From assembly GCF_019320115.1 (NCBI RefSeq), contig NC_089598.1:83534059-83598058 (forward strand): 64,000 nucleotides of DNA, in the 5' to 3' direction. The DNA is from Miscanthus floridulus (Eukaryota; Streptophyta; Magnoliopsida; Poales; Poaceae). This document shows, piece by piece, positions 46,743 through 57,643 of this stretch (position 1 is its first letter; each line of letters begins with the position of its first letter). A program made the position numbers and the translations under genes. The notes below the pieces were generated by a model, which was given only the letters and a program-made list of their open reading frames with translations, did no database searches and had not been told where the DNA came from.

Positions 46743-47004
46743 ATTAAATGTTTATTGATATCGTTATTTTCGAGAACAAGATTATGAAAGTGTTGTATAT
46801 ATACATATATATCTATAATATATATAGTTTCATACTTTATTCGAATATAATAATGCTCGAGATGAGAATTAGATGTAATTATATGTGTGGGTGTATTTAT
46901 ATTAGCAGCGTAGAATACGTACATAAAAACATATTATATATTAAACAAATATGTGTAACTGAACTGAAAACAAATTAAACAAAAAAAAGAAAAAGAAAAG
47001 GAAC

Positions 47005-47215
47005 CTTTAGTCCCGGTTGGGGTTACCAACCGGGACTAAAGGGTGCGGCCAGGTTTGCTCGGCTGGAGGGCCTTTAGTCCCGGTTGGTAACACCAACCGG
47101 GACTAAAGGTCCCTCTTTAGTCTCGGCTCGATGACCCGGGACTGAAGGTTCCACCTTTAGTCCTGGGATCGTTGTCCCGACGCGGTAACCGGGACTAAAG
47201 GCCGTTACTGCCCGG
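47005..47215 (+). repeat. right subterminal repeat array
   Basis: About eight copies of CTTTAGTCCCGG or complement, including the pair CCCGGTTGGGGTTACCAACC at 47,012. Counterpart of the left array. Confidence 0.9.
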
Positions 47216-47221
47216 GACAAC

Positions 47222-47241
47222 AAGTCCATTCTGTAGTAGTG
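47222..47241 (-). repeat. CACTA right terminal inverted repeat
   Basis: Reads CACTACTACAGAATGGACTT on the minus strand; followed by TTA at 47,242-47,244. Confidence 0.93.
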
Positions 47242-47300
47242 TTACATGGCATGAGTAGGAATAACTAGAACGGTTTCTATAGCATTAATTAGGGCATCAT

Positions 47301-47440
47301 GGCCCCGTTCGGCTTACCTTATAATCCGCACTATTCAGCTTGTTTTTTCAGCCGGAACAGTATTTTTCTCTCACAACAATTCAGCCAGAACAATGTTTTT
47401 TAGTCAATTCAGCCAAGTTTCAGCAAGCCGAATGGAGCCC
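47301..47440. mobile_element. foldback MITE, GGCCCCGTTCG family
   Basis: A 140-bp relative of the unit at 30,973-31,102, with ends GGCCCCGTTCGGCTT and (minus strand) GGGCTCCATTCGGCTT and the same TTCAGCCGGAACAGT core. It lies between the CACTA right flank and the next gypsy LTR. Confidence 0.75.
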
Positions 47441-47444
47441 ATAT

Positions 47445-48695
47445 GTAACAGAACCGTCCAATTTATACAAGATCAAGTACGGCTGTCCCCGTTAACACGC
47501 TGTAACAGAACCACCCAATTTATATAAGATCAAGTACGGCTGTCCCCGCTAACACGTTGACACGCGCATACTTTCACTCATATAAACCCGGTAGTCCACC
47601 GAGTGTCCCGAAAGACCTCGGTAAATCAACATCACAACCAAGATCGCGTGATTAAGCAAATACACATCACATACATAGGGTTGCATAAAAGAGCTTATGA
47701 ATATAGTGCCCACTTCTAAATAAATTATTTAATATCCTTTTCTAATTTATTTAGTTAATTAGGTGATTAAAGCAATATATAGTAAAACTGTTCAGAAAAA
47801 TCTATAAATGACATGTTTAGTGTCGAATCTTGCTCTGATGCCAGCTGTAACAACTTAATAAGGATTAAGCCTTGCTTGGTTAGGACTCCAATTTGTTGGT
47901 CAAAACATGATCAAACTTGACCCAACTTTTTACATGCTCTTCTCTAATGAAATATCTCCAACTTCTATTTTTGGGTCAAAGCATGATGCTTAATAAAAAC
48001 TCAAGAACGCGGCATGCCAACCTAATGACAATGAATTCCAGACTTGGAATAATTCTAAGTGCTGAAAACAACAGCAAATTCAATCTTGTGACCTCGATTT
48101 GACTTACTTCCAAGCTAATCTAGCTTTTAGTCCAAAAACGAAGTTTGTTCTACATGATATGGACTACAACTTTCATTTAAAGTCCAAGCTCAAAACTGGT
48201 ATAGAACCTACTGTTCTACTTTGACCAAAGTAGGATCACGATGAAGCTTAAATTATCCTTTTTGATCCATTGGAGCATTTTCTGGCCACCTGCTCAACAT
48301 GAACCCTTCATAACTTTTGTTCATGAGTGCAAGTAGAGTTGTTTGAGCATGGTACCAAGGTTTGGTTGACTTCATAGGTTTTCATCCACTTGATAAAGCA
48401 ATTCATGCAAAGATATGACTTATAATTTCATGTGACTTTTTGATTCCAAACTTCATGAAACTTTTCTAGTGATCCATATAGATGGGTATTGACGTGAGAC
48501 ACATGAAGATATTCCAATAACACTAGCCAAGCATATATCTTGAAAAGACCTATATGTAAAGCAAGGGTGCAATATCCGAGTTTAGGTTGGGGCTCATTTC
48601 CATAGGTTTGACCTTGACATCTTCATCACCACTTAACATGCCATGTTTGAGTTTAAACCCATTGCTTAACTGGTGATAAACACCTGGGGTGTTAC
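47445..48695 (-). mobile_element. gypsy 3' LTR, family A, mosaic, minus strand
   Basis: Reads TGTAACACCCC to TTCTGTTACA on the minus strand, preceded by a purine tract (48,696-48,713). The last 56 bp are duplicated head-to-tail (47,445-47,500 and from 47,501). Near 47,850 it contains an apparent LTR end plus primer-site phrase (TTGTTACAGCTGGCATCAGA on the minus strand) in mid-LTR, followed by family-A sequence again. The unit is therefore a recombinant of at least two LTR types. A 61-aa plus-strand frame at 47,917 recurs at 57,183-57,368 only because the DNA is copied. Confidence 0.7.
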
Positions 48696-51600
48696 AGCCC
48701 TCCCCCCTTAAAGGAATCGCGTCCCGAGATTCGGTGCGAAAGACTTTTAAGGGAAGAGAAACATGTCATCCAGTTTCCAACATCAGTGATAACATTAGGC
48801 TACTTAACTTTGGAGTATCAGAGAGGATACTTTGGTCATGACACTTTCTGATACTTGCTTTTCATCATAAGCTGTTGTCTGAAGAATTTCCTTCGTTGGC
48901 GTCCATAAAGCATTATTACATTGGAAGGAATCCAAGATAGCACTGTCCTGCGTACTTCGTCCTTGATGTACGAAGAGTGATACAAGCGTAGACTAAATAC
49001 TTGTAACATTTACTTCCCTAGTGGATATAGCACAGAACTTATGGACTTTGCACTAGATCGTAGTCGGTTGACGGATATTCCTTGCAACGGTGCTATATTT
49101 GCTCCCAAGGTTTGAAAAGTAGTTCTCTACTAAAGTGGCTTGAGCACAACTTCTCATAAAGGATGTGATCATAGACGGGGTAAACATCCTTTGAGGGCAT
49201 GAGAAGCTAGTTAACCAATATCCAAACTGGTTGTAGCGGTGCACTCACTCATATGTCAACTGATGGAAAGCTACATAATGTTCCATGTGTGCAGTGCTCT
49301 TTCTCTGATAACAATACTGTATTACCTGAGCCAGTTGAGTGAGCGATGAATGTGATAGCTGACTCTGTTGACTCAGCGTTTTCGATGACCATTATTTAAG
49401 GGAATTCTCGTATCCAAACGGCAACAGTTATCTAAGTTGTATCTAAGGCAACCCCTTGGGTAGAACACATGGAAGACACCTTAGGCATGTCAGCATTGGA
49501 GAACCATTGATGCAGAAGGATGTTAGCGAGGCTTGGAGGGCAACATAAGTTGCAAGTAATCACAAAACTAGGGACTAGTTTACTACCAAGCAGGTTAAGT
49601 ACAATTTGCCTTCGTGGTGCAGTTGCACAGCAAGTTGGGTTTACTTGCATCATAGCAAAACTAGCTTTCTTAAACTATATTTGACGTCGAGGCTTCCATT
49701 CTTTGGCCAATCAATATCTCAAAAACCATAATCAAAAACTCTATGGTTTGACACCTTTCCAATTACTTTCGAATTGTAAGGGCATAATTTGACTTCTAGA
49801 ACACCTTGACTGCTCACGCATTGCTGATCTAAGAGGGCAAAAGCAAGGCATATAAGGGTGCAATTTATCTTCTCAAGGGTATGGAGGGTTGTCTAACAGC
49901 AATACCCTACAAGTTGTAATTTCTTGGCATGAATTACAACACAACCGTCTAATGCAAAGGATGATCGCAGTCACAGCGAAATTGCAGATTATGTACTCTT
50001 TTGTTTTCTATTCATATCTCACAAACTACTGCTCCAATATGCACAAATTTTGGTGGGCATGTAGATCCATATGTCTTCTAACTACTCATCAAAATTCAAC
50101 TCAACCAGACACAGTTTGACCATCCAAACAATTCATCTACCAAAACTGATGTGTTCTGAAATGGCAGCAAACCAAGCCGACAAGATATCTCTCAAATCCA
50201 ATGTTTTACTCAACCAATACTCAAACCAACTTAAGACATTGAAGGGTCCTAAGCAAGGAATGAGATCACCAAGTTTGGGGTCAATCCAACTTCATTTGAG
50301 TCACTAATCGCCGGCTTGAAGATAACCGGTTTCGTGCCACAAAATCTGGACAGATTTCGTGTTTCTCCCTTTTCTTTGCTTCACACGCTGAGGTGTGTGT
50401 TTTGCACTCTCTAACCTTTCTCATAGCAGCAGTAGCCTTTCCCTAGCTGAGGATGGAGGCTAGAGTTTTTCCTCACATGCTCCTCTGGTAACACTTCAAC
50501 CATCGTTCTAGACAGTAACTTGACTATGCACAAGCATTGGACTTGTGGCTATGTTTTTAGGACACAAAGCATCCTCTTCATGGAGGGACTGTCCTACCGA
50601 GATAAGGGAACGTCTCTTATTATCCTTCTATTCCTCATCCAATAGAATCTGGAACAATCCTTTGATAGCACCATATACATAACGATGCTGAATGAAACTA
50701 GGAACGTGCTCTCTCTAGCTCTTTACTTAGCTGATATAGCATCCAGCACTATCTGTGTGATTGTCCAAGATAGACTTGACTTGACAACATAGGGCTTGGA
50801 GAAGGAAGCAGTACTAGCATCGATGACCGGTTTTGCTGTTCGTTTGCTTAACATTGTTTTGTGAGCTCTGGCCTTCATAATTAGCAAAAAGTTATCACCT
50901 AGCCGGAGATTAAGCTTCCTACTAGTAACTAATCAGTTGTCTCTCAACACTAAAAGTTCTAAATCTTCACTCTTACCAACATAGTTGTGATTGACGCATA
51001 ACAGATGGCCGCCATCGAAGTCAGTAGGCAAGGGGTCACACTAGAGATGGTTGATCTCGATCGTGCGATTATCATGCACATAATAATCAAGACTTGGATA
51101 GCCAGGTCATAATCATAATGTGACGTTCGATTCTTATCTGACTAACAACTTGTCCAACATTAAGTGTTGTGCGCCTTTCTGATCCAACAATGATGATATA
51201 AGTTGTTCATTAGGTGACGGACGTCAATACTGGGACAACCAAGTGGAGTCACTTGTCTACCACCTCTTGTAGTCTGTTAATGTCTATGTCGATGACTAGT
51301 TCTTCAAAAGTTATCCTTTTTGTGACTTCAAAAGGAAGCTCTACTACTTTTTGTCTGATATAAGGACCTTTGATAAGATATGGAGAGATAACCAAGGAAG
51401 AGCTCACGTGAAAATAACACATCGGTGCAGTTCAGCAATGGATCATGACTAGAAACCTCGATACCAGTGCACACCCAGCAGCACAACCATGCATCGACCG
51501 CCCACAAGGAGGCCCTAGGTTCCGTCGCGGCACCATAGATCGCTAATCGTGGCACCATTACTGAACATACAACCAAAGTGAAACTTCTAGTGGCACCAAT

Positions 51601-51700
51601 TAGATTGTAAGAACAAGCATTGTGCAAAAGAGGGATAGCAAACAAGGATAGTCACAAGGTTAGGAATCAACAAGGAGGTGATTAGAAGATCAAAACAGCA
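48696..51700 (-). mobile_element. degenerate gypsy internal region, minus strand
   Basis: Inverted copy of about 740-3,687, starting (minus strand, downstream) with the purine tract beside the LTR. Shared blocks include GATGATCGCAGTCACAGCGA (near 49,960) and CTTAAGACATTGAAGGGTCC (near 50,230). No RT, protease or integrase motif is readable. With the first copy it forms an inverted pair about 45 kb apart, tail to tail. Confidence 0.65.
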
Positions 51701-52735
51701 GCTACAAGATTAAGCATAATACTGTCATGTACATTGTTTTAAAAATAAAGTTTTGGTTTTAAAAAGCCTATTTTGACTAAAACTTTAGCTACAAACAAAA
51801 TTTTCGAAACTTATTTGCAAAACTATGCTAGCGACATCCTCCTTTATGCCCAGTTAAGGACTATTAGGTGGCTATCTAAGTACTAACATGGGGGTTTTTA
51901 CTTTCGTCGTCCATACGGCGTGCTATTGTCTAGATGCCATTCGCTTGAATGGTAATGTATGGATCAATTGTCTCTACGCCCAGGTAAGTGTGAGTTGTGA
52001 GAGCATGACCGTTCCACTATCGGTCTAGGGGAGAGTTAGCTTTGGTTACTGGAATATTTACATGTTACACACATGTATATACGAAGGTACTTAATTGCGG
52101 GTATATTTATCGGGTAGCTATGGATATTGAAGTATATACATCTGGGGATGTATATATGGAGAGTATCTTAGTTTACTGCTTTCATTGTGTGCTTATTTAT
52201 CTCTTGTGGGGATGGGCTGCAATGAATTTGCCTACAGGTACGCTAACCACGAATGCGTAGATTGAATATAGCTGATGACTAGCTATATATCGAGAGAGTA
52301 CGTGTTATGCCACCGACATAGAACGTGATTGCCACCTTAGGCTAGCAATTTCGTGAGGACGAATAGGACGAGCATGCATCATGATTGTGCTTGTGCATAA
52401 ATATGCTTCCCTCACCTTGTTCTAATGCTAAGTAACTTGTGATCAATGTGATGTCACTATTTTCCCTGTGTGAAGCTAGCCAAAATGCCTTGTCCCATGC
52501 TACTTGAATAGCTATGCTTGAAGTTAGTGTGTGATTAGCTTTGCCTCGTATGTTGGCTTCCAAAGGAAATAGATGACAAGTTATTAGTTAACAAAAAGTT
52601 CACCCCTTTGAAAACTAAATTGCTAAATGTAAGTAAAACTTGTTTTATAGAGATATCCACCTACTCAGTAGAAAGGAAATAAAAGATAACAGTACCTTAC
52701 CACCAGGTTCACATGTTTATGTGTAGTGGTGTTAC
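51701..52735. mobile_element. gypsy LTR-like fragment
   Basis: About 1 kb without a supported gene, containing GGGGATGGGCTGCAATGAAT, CATGCATCATGATTGTGC and TTCATTTATC-type phrases seen in long grass gypsy LTRs. It separates two pieces of family-A internal DNA that face opposite ways, so it marks a rearrangement. Assignment by style only. Confidence 0.4.
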
Positions 52736-53460
52736 TGTAGGTGACTGCTTATTATGTACGAGCTTTGTGCTTAGTAATAGTTGCTTAAGCTAATCGGATT
52801 GAGTGTTTCAAAATGCTCGCTTAAGACCATGATGTAGGCGTGGATGCTCATTATCTAGGTAGTGCCGTAGTTGTCACCCTTTTGTCCTCGGTAAGCATAT
52901 GAGTGTGGAAGAGCGCTATCCTGGAGCAGCGTCCAAGTTTTGGTAATCTCAGGGTTGTCGTCTACAATTAAGTTCTCTCTTAGGAACCTAAGCCTGTACA
53001 TTTGGTTGCTAGCCTTGAACGTTGTGCTACGAAGACCTTTATCCATGCCTTTGCTTGACCTTATGCCCAAGCTTAGTTTCCATGATTTCTTGCATGTTTT
53101 GTGGTTGTCCCGCTCCTGTGTGGGAGGACCCTGCTCAAAAATCCTTGTTGGACCTCATTGCTCTTTCTCCTACGGATGAGCTAGTGCAATGCTAATCGCT
53201 ATCTGCCCTGGCCTTGGAACCTTTTTTGTGCAGATCATGTCATTGCTTTATCAACTGAATCCCTAGTTAGTGCATTGGCTCTAACCTTCGAATCTCGTTT
53301 ATTTTGCCTCCAACCCGTTCAAGTCCCTGGATGTTTATCAGTCTTGATCTCATGTTGCTGCTCGACAAGACCAAATCTCATGTTAATCTTTATCTGGTAA
53401 TCACTTTGGTGGACACAAGGCATTTATGGAAATTAAACAAGAGTCTCCTGCTTAGTTGCC
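52736..53460 (-). mobile_element. gypsy 5' internal fragment, reversed
   Basis: Direct copy of 1-720; about 52,890-53,260 is the reverse complement of 56,100-56,460, which follows a primer site. It is therefore the start of a gypsy internal region in minus orientation. The primer-site match decays near 53,280. Confidence 0.65.
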
Positions 53461-54918
53461 TATGCAGTAGATCTATAATATTTCATGTTTTAGTTTAAAG
53501 TTTAGCTGTGAAAATAAATTTATGCATCTACCTTTTCAATTCTAGTTGTATTTGTCTTTTTCATAACTGCAGTTGTAGGGCTCCAAATGAAGTGAAATTT
53601 TTGTGGCATGCTACTCATATGATGTTTGATGTGTGGTAAAAATTTCATGGTCATTGGTTGCTGCATGAGTGAGTTATTGGTTTATCTTGCTCTCACATGA
53701 TTTCTTGTTTTAGCAACTTGTCTTTTTCATAGAGGTTGCTATACATATTCAAATGGAGTGAAATTTGTGCAGTAGACTATTGAGAGGATATGTGAGCCAC
53801 TGTAATTTAGTCAGGTGATTTCCTATCACCTGCGAGATATAGGGACATACATATGGCATGGTTGGCTATATTTGCTATCGTGGAAAAGAACCTGTCTTAA
53901 TTTGAAATGAAGACCGGACAGAGGCTTGCCAGTTTGTAGTGACTCTGTCTGTGTCGCTTAAGGACTGAATCTTGGAGCCTTTCCTATTCATGTTGAACAC
54001 ATGCCTCTCTCTTAGTTGGCCGGGTCTGGAGACCGACCATGAAGCCGAGTAGCTCACCTTAGGCCGGGACTCGATAAGTATAAAGTATGCCTCGGAAGGG
54101 AGTCGTAGGCGTGAGTCCAAGGGCAGGTGATTTAAAAGTCCTGATCGTCCTGGCAGAAGGGTAATCCCTGAGAGTGCTGGCGCTGATCGAACCCGTGAAT
54201 TTGGTTCCTGAGTTGTACCAAAGGTGACCCACGGCTACCCTTGCAAAGTATGCCAGGGTGAGAGTTAGGAATACCCCCTCAGCTGAGTTGTAATTCAATT
54301 CAAGTCGTCGTCTCTCACCGGTTAGTGAGAACTTGACGGGCTTATCTCCAAAGTAGATACACTAAATAACATAATGGTTCAGGAATGATGGTATGATGAT
54401 GACAGCCTTATTATACCTGCTATGGTTAATATTGTTTGCTCCTAATAAGTGAGTGCTCTAGTACAGGTGCTAATCTAGTGGACAGGTAAATGGTGATAAA
54501 CTTGATGCTAAGTTTAAATTGGTCACTATATTCATCAGCTCTTTTATGCAACTGTGTCAAGCTAGACCACCTCATAAGCCTTGCATGACCCTTGGTGTCA
54601 TTTGTTTTGGTTTTCGATGGGTAAATCTGGCTGAGTACATTTGAGTACTCAGGGTTTATCCCACCATGTTGCAGGTGGAGTTCTCGGCCTATGAAGATGG
54701 TGGCTAACCGCCGGTGGCTCGGTGATTCTATAGTTACTTCTCATCTATATGCTTTTGTTGGATGATGTCACTTATGCTAGCAATATATTTGGAACTTATA
54801 TTAATGTAATCATTTGAAAGCTATGATTGTTTTCACTAAGCGGTTTTGAAACCCAAACTTGTACTATTATTTGTGAACCCATTATGATATTATTTTTGCT
54901 GCAACTCTGCGTATGTGA
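53461..54918 (+). mobile_element. mosaic LTR (family B start, family A end)
   Basis: The first part (through about 54,560) matches LTR family B at 62,475-63,270. From about 54,590 it matches family A (4,230-4,530), including ACTCAGGGTTTATCCCACCA and GGTGGCTAACCGCCGGTGGC. At about 54,918 it switches back to family B inside a shared TTxGCTTAA. No terminal TG..CA pair is visible. Confidence 0.65.
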
Positions 54919-56077
54919 TGTGTATTTTCGCTTAAGGACTGAATCTTGGAGCCTTTCTTGTTCATGTTGAATGCATGCCTCTCTCTTAGTTGGCCGTGTC
55001 TGAAGACCGACCACGAAGCCGAGTAGCTCACCTCAGGCTGGGAGTCGATAAGTATAAAGTGTGCCTCAGAAGGGAGCCGTAGGCGTGAGTCCAAGGGTAG
55101 GTGATTTAAAAGTCCTGATCGTCCTGGCAGAAGGGTAATCCTTGAGAGTGCTGGCGCTGATCGAACCCGCGAATTTGGTTCCTGAGTTGTTCCAAAGGTG
55201 ACCCACGGCTACCTTTGCAAAGTATGCTAGGGTGAGAGTTAGGAATACCCCCTCAGCTGAGTTGTAATTCGATTCGAGTCGCCGTCTCTCCCGGTTAGTG
55301 AGAACTTGACGGGCTTATCTCCAAAGTAGATACACTAAATAACATAATGGTTCGGAAATGATGATATGATGATAACAGCCTTATTATACCTGCTATGGTT
55401 AATATTGTTTGCTCCTAATAAGTGAGTGCTCTAGTACAGGTGCAAATATAGTGGATAGGTAAATGGTGATAAACTTGATGCAAAGTTTAAATTGGTTACT
55501 ATATTCATAAGCTCTTTTATGCAACTGTGTCCAGCTAGCCCACCTCATAAGCCTTGCATGACCCTTGGTGTCTTTTATTTATGGTTTTGACGGGTAAGTC
55601 TAGCTGAGTACCTTCTCGTACTCAGGGTTTATCTCCCACCTATTGCAGATGACCAGTTCTACTTTGGTTGCTGCAAGTATTGCCTTATCTCGGCTAGGGA
55701 TGAAGACTAGACCGTTGGGCACGGTCTCTCATAGTTCTCATACCTGATGATGCTTTTGTGGGACATGACTCAGATCTGGCAATGTATTTGAAACTATGAA
55801 GTTATGTACTAAACTATGTTGCTTCCACAAATTTGAACTTGGTTTGTAATATTTTATTTGAACTCTGATGGATGTAATCCGAATGCTACTTGTGAAATGT
55901 TGTAACGAATGATGTGTTGTGTTGAATCACTACGATCTTGGTTTGTATGTCGAGAGTTGGTTGAAATCCTTCGTGATTTCTGGACTACCGGGATTATGGG
56001 AGCTTAAGTACAGGAATTTGATCACTTCGGTGATTGTTTTTGTACTTACGTTCTTATGATTTGGTCGGTTCTGTTCA
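54919..56077 (+). mobile_element. gypsy 5' LTR, family B (5' truncated)
   Basis: Matches 62,630-63,775 almost throughout and ends GGTCGGTTCTGTTCA at 56,077, two bases before a tRNA-Met primer site, making it a 5' LTR in plus orientation. Its start is missing, replaced by the mosaic junction at 54,918. Confidence 0.8.
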
Positions 56078-56079
56078 GC

Positions 56080-56092
56080 TGGTATCAGAGCC
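56080..56092 (+). other. primer binding site (tRNA-Met)
   Basis: TGGTATCAGAGCC, the standard plant retrotransposon primer site complementary to the initiator tRNA-Met 3' end, two bases after the LTR. Confidence 0.92.
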
Positions 56093-57136
56093 AATGCACT
56101 AACTAGGGATTCAGTTGATAAAGCAATGACATGATCTGCGCGGAAAAGGTTCCAAAGCCAGGGCAGATAGCGATTAGCGTTGCACTAGCTCATCCGTAGG
56201 AGAAAGAGCAATAAGGTCCAACAAGGATTTTTTAGCAGGGTCCTCCCACATAGGAGTGGGACAACCACAAAACATGCAAGCATTCAAGGGAACTAAGCTT
56301 GGACCTAAGGTCAAGCAAAGGCATAGATAAAGTCTTCATAGCACAACGTTCAAGGCTAGCAACCACGTGTACAGGCTCAGGTTCCTAAGAGAGAACTTAA
56401 TTGTAGACGATAACCCTGAGATTACCAAAACTTGGACACTACTCTAGGATAGCGCTCTTCCACACTCATATGCTTACCATTGCTCTGCGAGACATAACCT
56501 TCATAATTAGCAAAAAGTTATCACCTAGCTGGAGGTTAAGCTTCCGACTAGTAACTAATCAGTTGTCTCTCAACACTCAAAGTTCTAATTTCTTACTCTT
56601 GACCACAACAATAATTGCAATCGAGGCACAAACAGACGGTCACCATCGAAGTCTGCAGATAATGAGTCACACTAGAGATGGTTGATTTCAACTGCATGAC
56701 CATCATGCACCTACAGATCAAGAACTAGAACGGGAGGTTCATGAGCACCTGGTGACCTATTACACCACATGATATCGCCATCCATGGACCCAAGCCAAAC
56801 TAGTATAGCAGCTTTAAGGACTTCATGGACACAAAGCCTCCTATCTTTAGAGAGGCAGAAGAACCATTACAAGCTGATGAATGGTTGAGTACAATAGAGC
56901 AAAGGTTTGGATTGCTCCGATTGACAGAAGGTATGAAGGCCTCGTATGTAGGACACCAGCTCCAAGGCCCTGCAGGCATCTGGTGGACCCATCACAGGAC
57001 CACCTTCCCTGCAAACGTCGAGATAGTTTGGGACCAGTTCTAGACAGCTTTCCGGGGACATTTTATCCCTCCTGGTCTCATGGCCATTAAGCATACCGAG
57101 TTCATGAAGATAACCCAAGGCAACAAGAGTCTTAAT
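56093..57136 (+). pseudogene. gypsy 5' internal region with gag remnant
   Basis: From 56,825 a frame encodes the start of a gypsy Gag: MDTKPPIFREAEEPLQADEW, IEQRFGLLRLTE, GPAGIWWTHHRTTFP, VWDQF, then after a TAG (57,041) AFRGHFIPPGLMAIKHTEFM and ITQGNKSLNE. This is the retrotransposon Gag core (shell protein that packages RNA). It ends abruptly at about 57,136, where family-A LTR sequence begins. The 56,093-56,460 part is the copy of the reversed fragments at 1-520 and 52,890-53,260. Only about 100 residues of Gag remain. Confidence 0.8.
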
Positions 57137-57643
57137 GAAAACTTCGTTTTTGGACTAAGAGCTAGATCAGCTTGGAAGTAAGTCAAATTGAGGTCACAAG
57201 ATCGAATTTGCTGTTGTTTTCAGCACTTAGAATTATTCCAAGTCTAGAATTCATTGTCATTAGGTTGGCATGCCGCATTCTTGAGTTTTTATTAAGCATC
57301 ATGCTTTGACCCAAAAATAGAAGTTGGAGATATTTCATTAGAGAAGAGCATGTAAAAAGTTGGGTCAAGTTTGATCATGTTTTGACCAACAAATTGGAGT
57401 CCTAACCGAACAAGGCTTAATCCTTATTAAGTTGTTACAGATGACATCAGAGCAAGATTCGACACTAAACATGTCATTTGTAGATTTTTCTGAACAGTTT
57501 TACTATATATTGCTTTAATCACCTAATTAACTAAATAAATTAGAAAAGGATATTAAATAATTTATTTAGAAGTGGGCACTATATTCATAAGCTCTTTTTA
57601 TGCAACCCTGTGTATGTGATGTGTATTTGCTTAATCACGCGAT
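57137..57643 (+). mobile_element. LTR family A mosaic fragment
   Basis: Matches, in the opposite orientation, about 47,630-48,160 including the internal TTGTTACAG..CATCAGAGCAAG phrase. It begins inside the gag frame and stops at CGCGATC (57,644), where inverted family-B sequence starts. Both edges are recombination junctions. Confidence 0.7.

Larger units (their letters stand above)
32308..47241 (+). mobile_element. complete CACTA (En/Spm) DNA transposon, 14.9 kb
   Basis: It begins CACTACTAGAGAACAGACTT. The right end read inward on the minus strand is CACTACTACAGAATGGACTT, so 17 of 20 bases match. Both flanks carry TTA (32,305-32,307 and 47,242-47,244), the 3-bp duplication expected of CACTA. 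Subterminal TTTAGTCCCGG repeats lie at both ends. It encodes tnp2-type transposase and a second Transposase_24/Ulp1-type gene, plus a GRF zinc-finger gene. Nonsense mutations, two frameshifts and an inserted element make it a dead former autonomous copy. Nested inserts inside and a clean target duplication outside show it moved as one unit. Confidence 0.95.

Noticed and set aside
47917..48102. 61-codon frame repeated at 57,183-57,368
   Set aside because: Both are in copies of the same LTR segment, antisense to the LTR; similarity follows from copying.
54150..54245. Possible tRNA (GATCGAACCC phrase)
   Set aside because: No cloverleaf stems or anticodon arm can be drawn, and the phrase recurs in every LTR-B copy.
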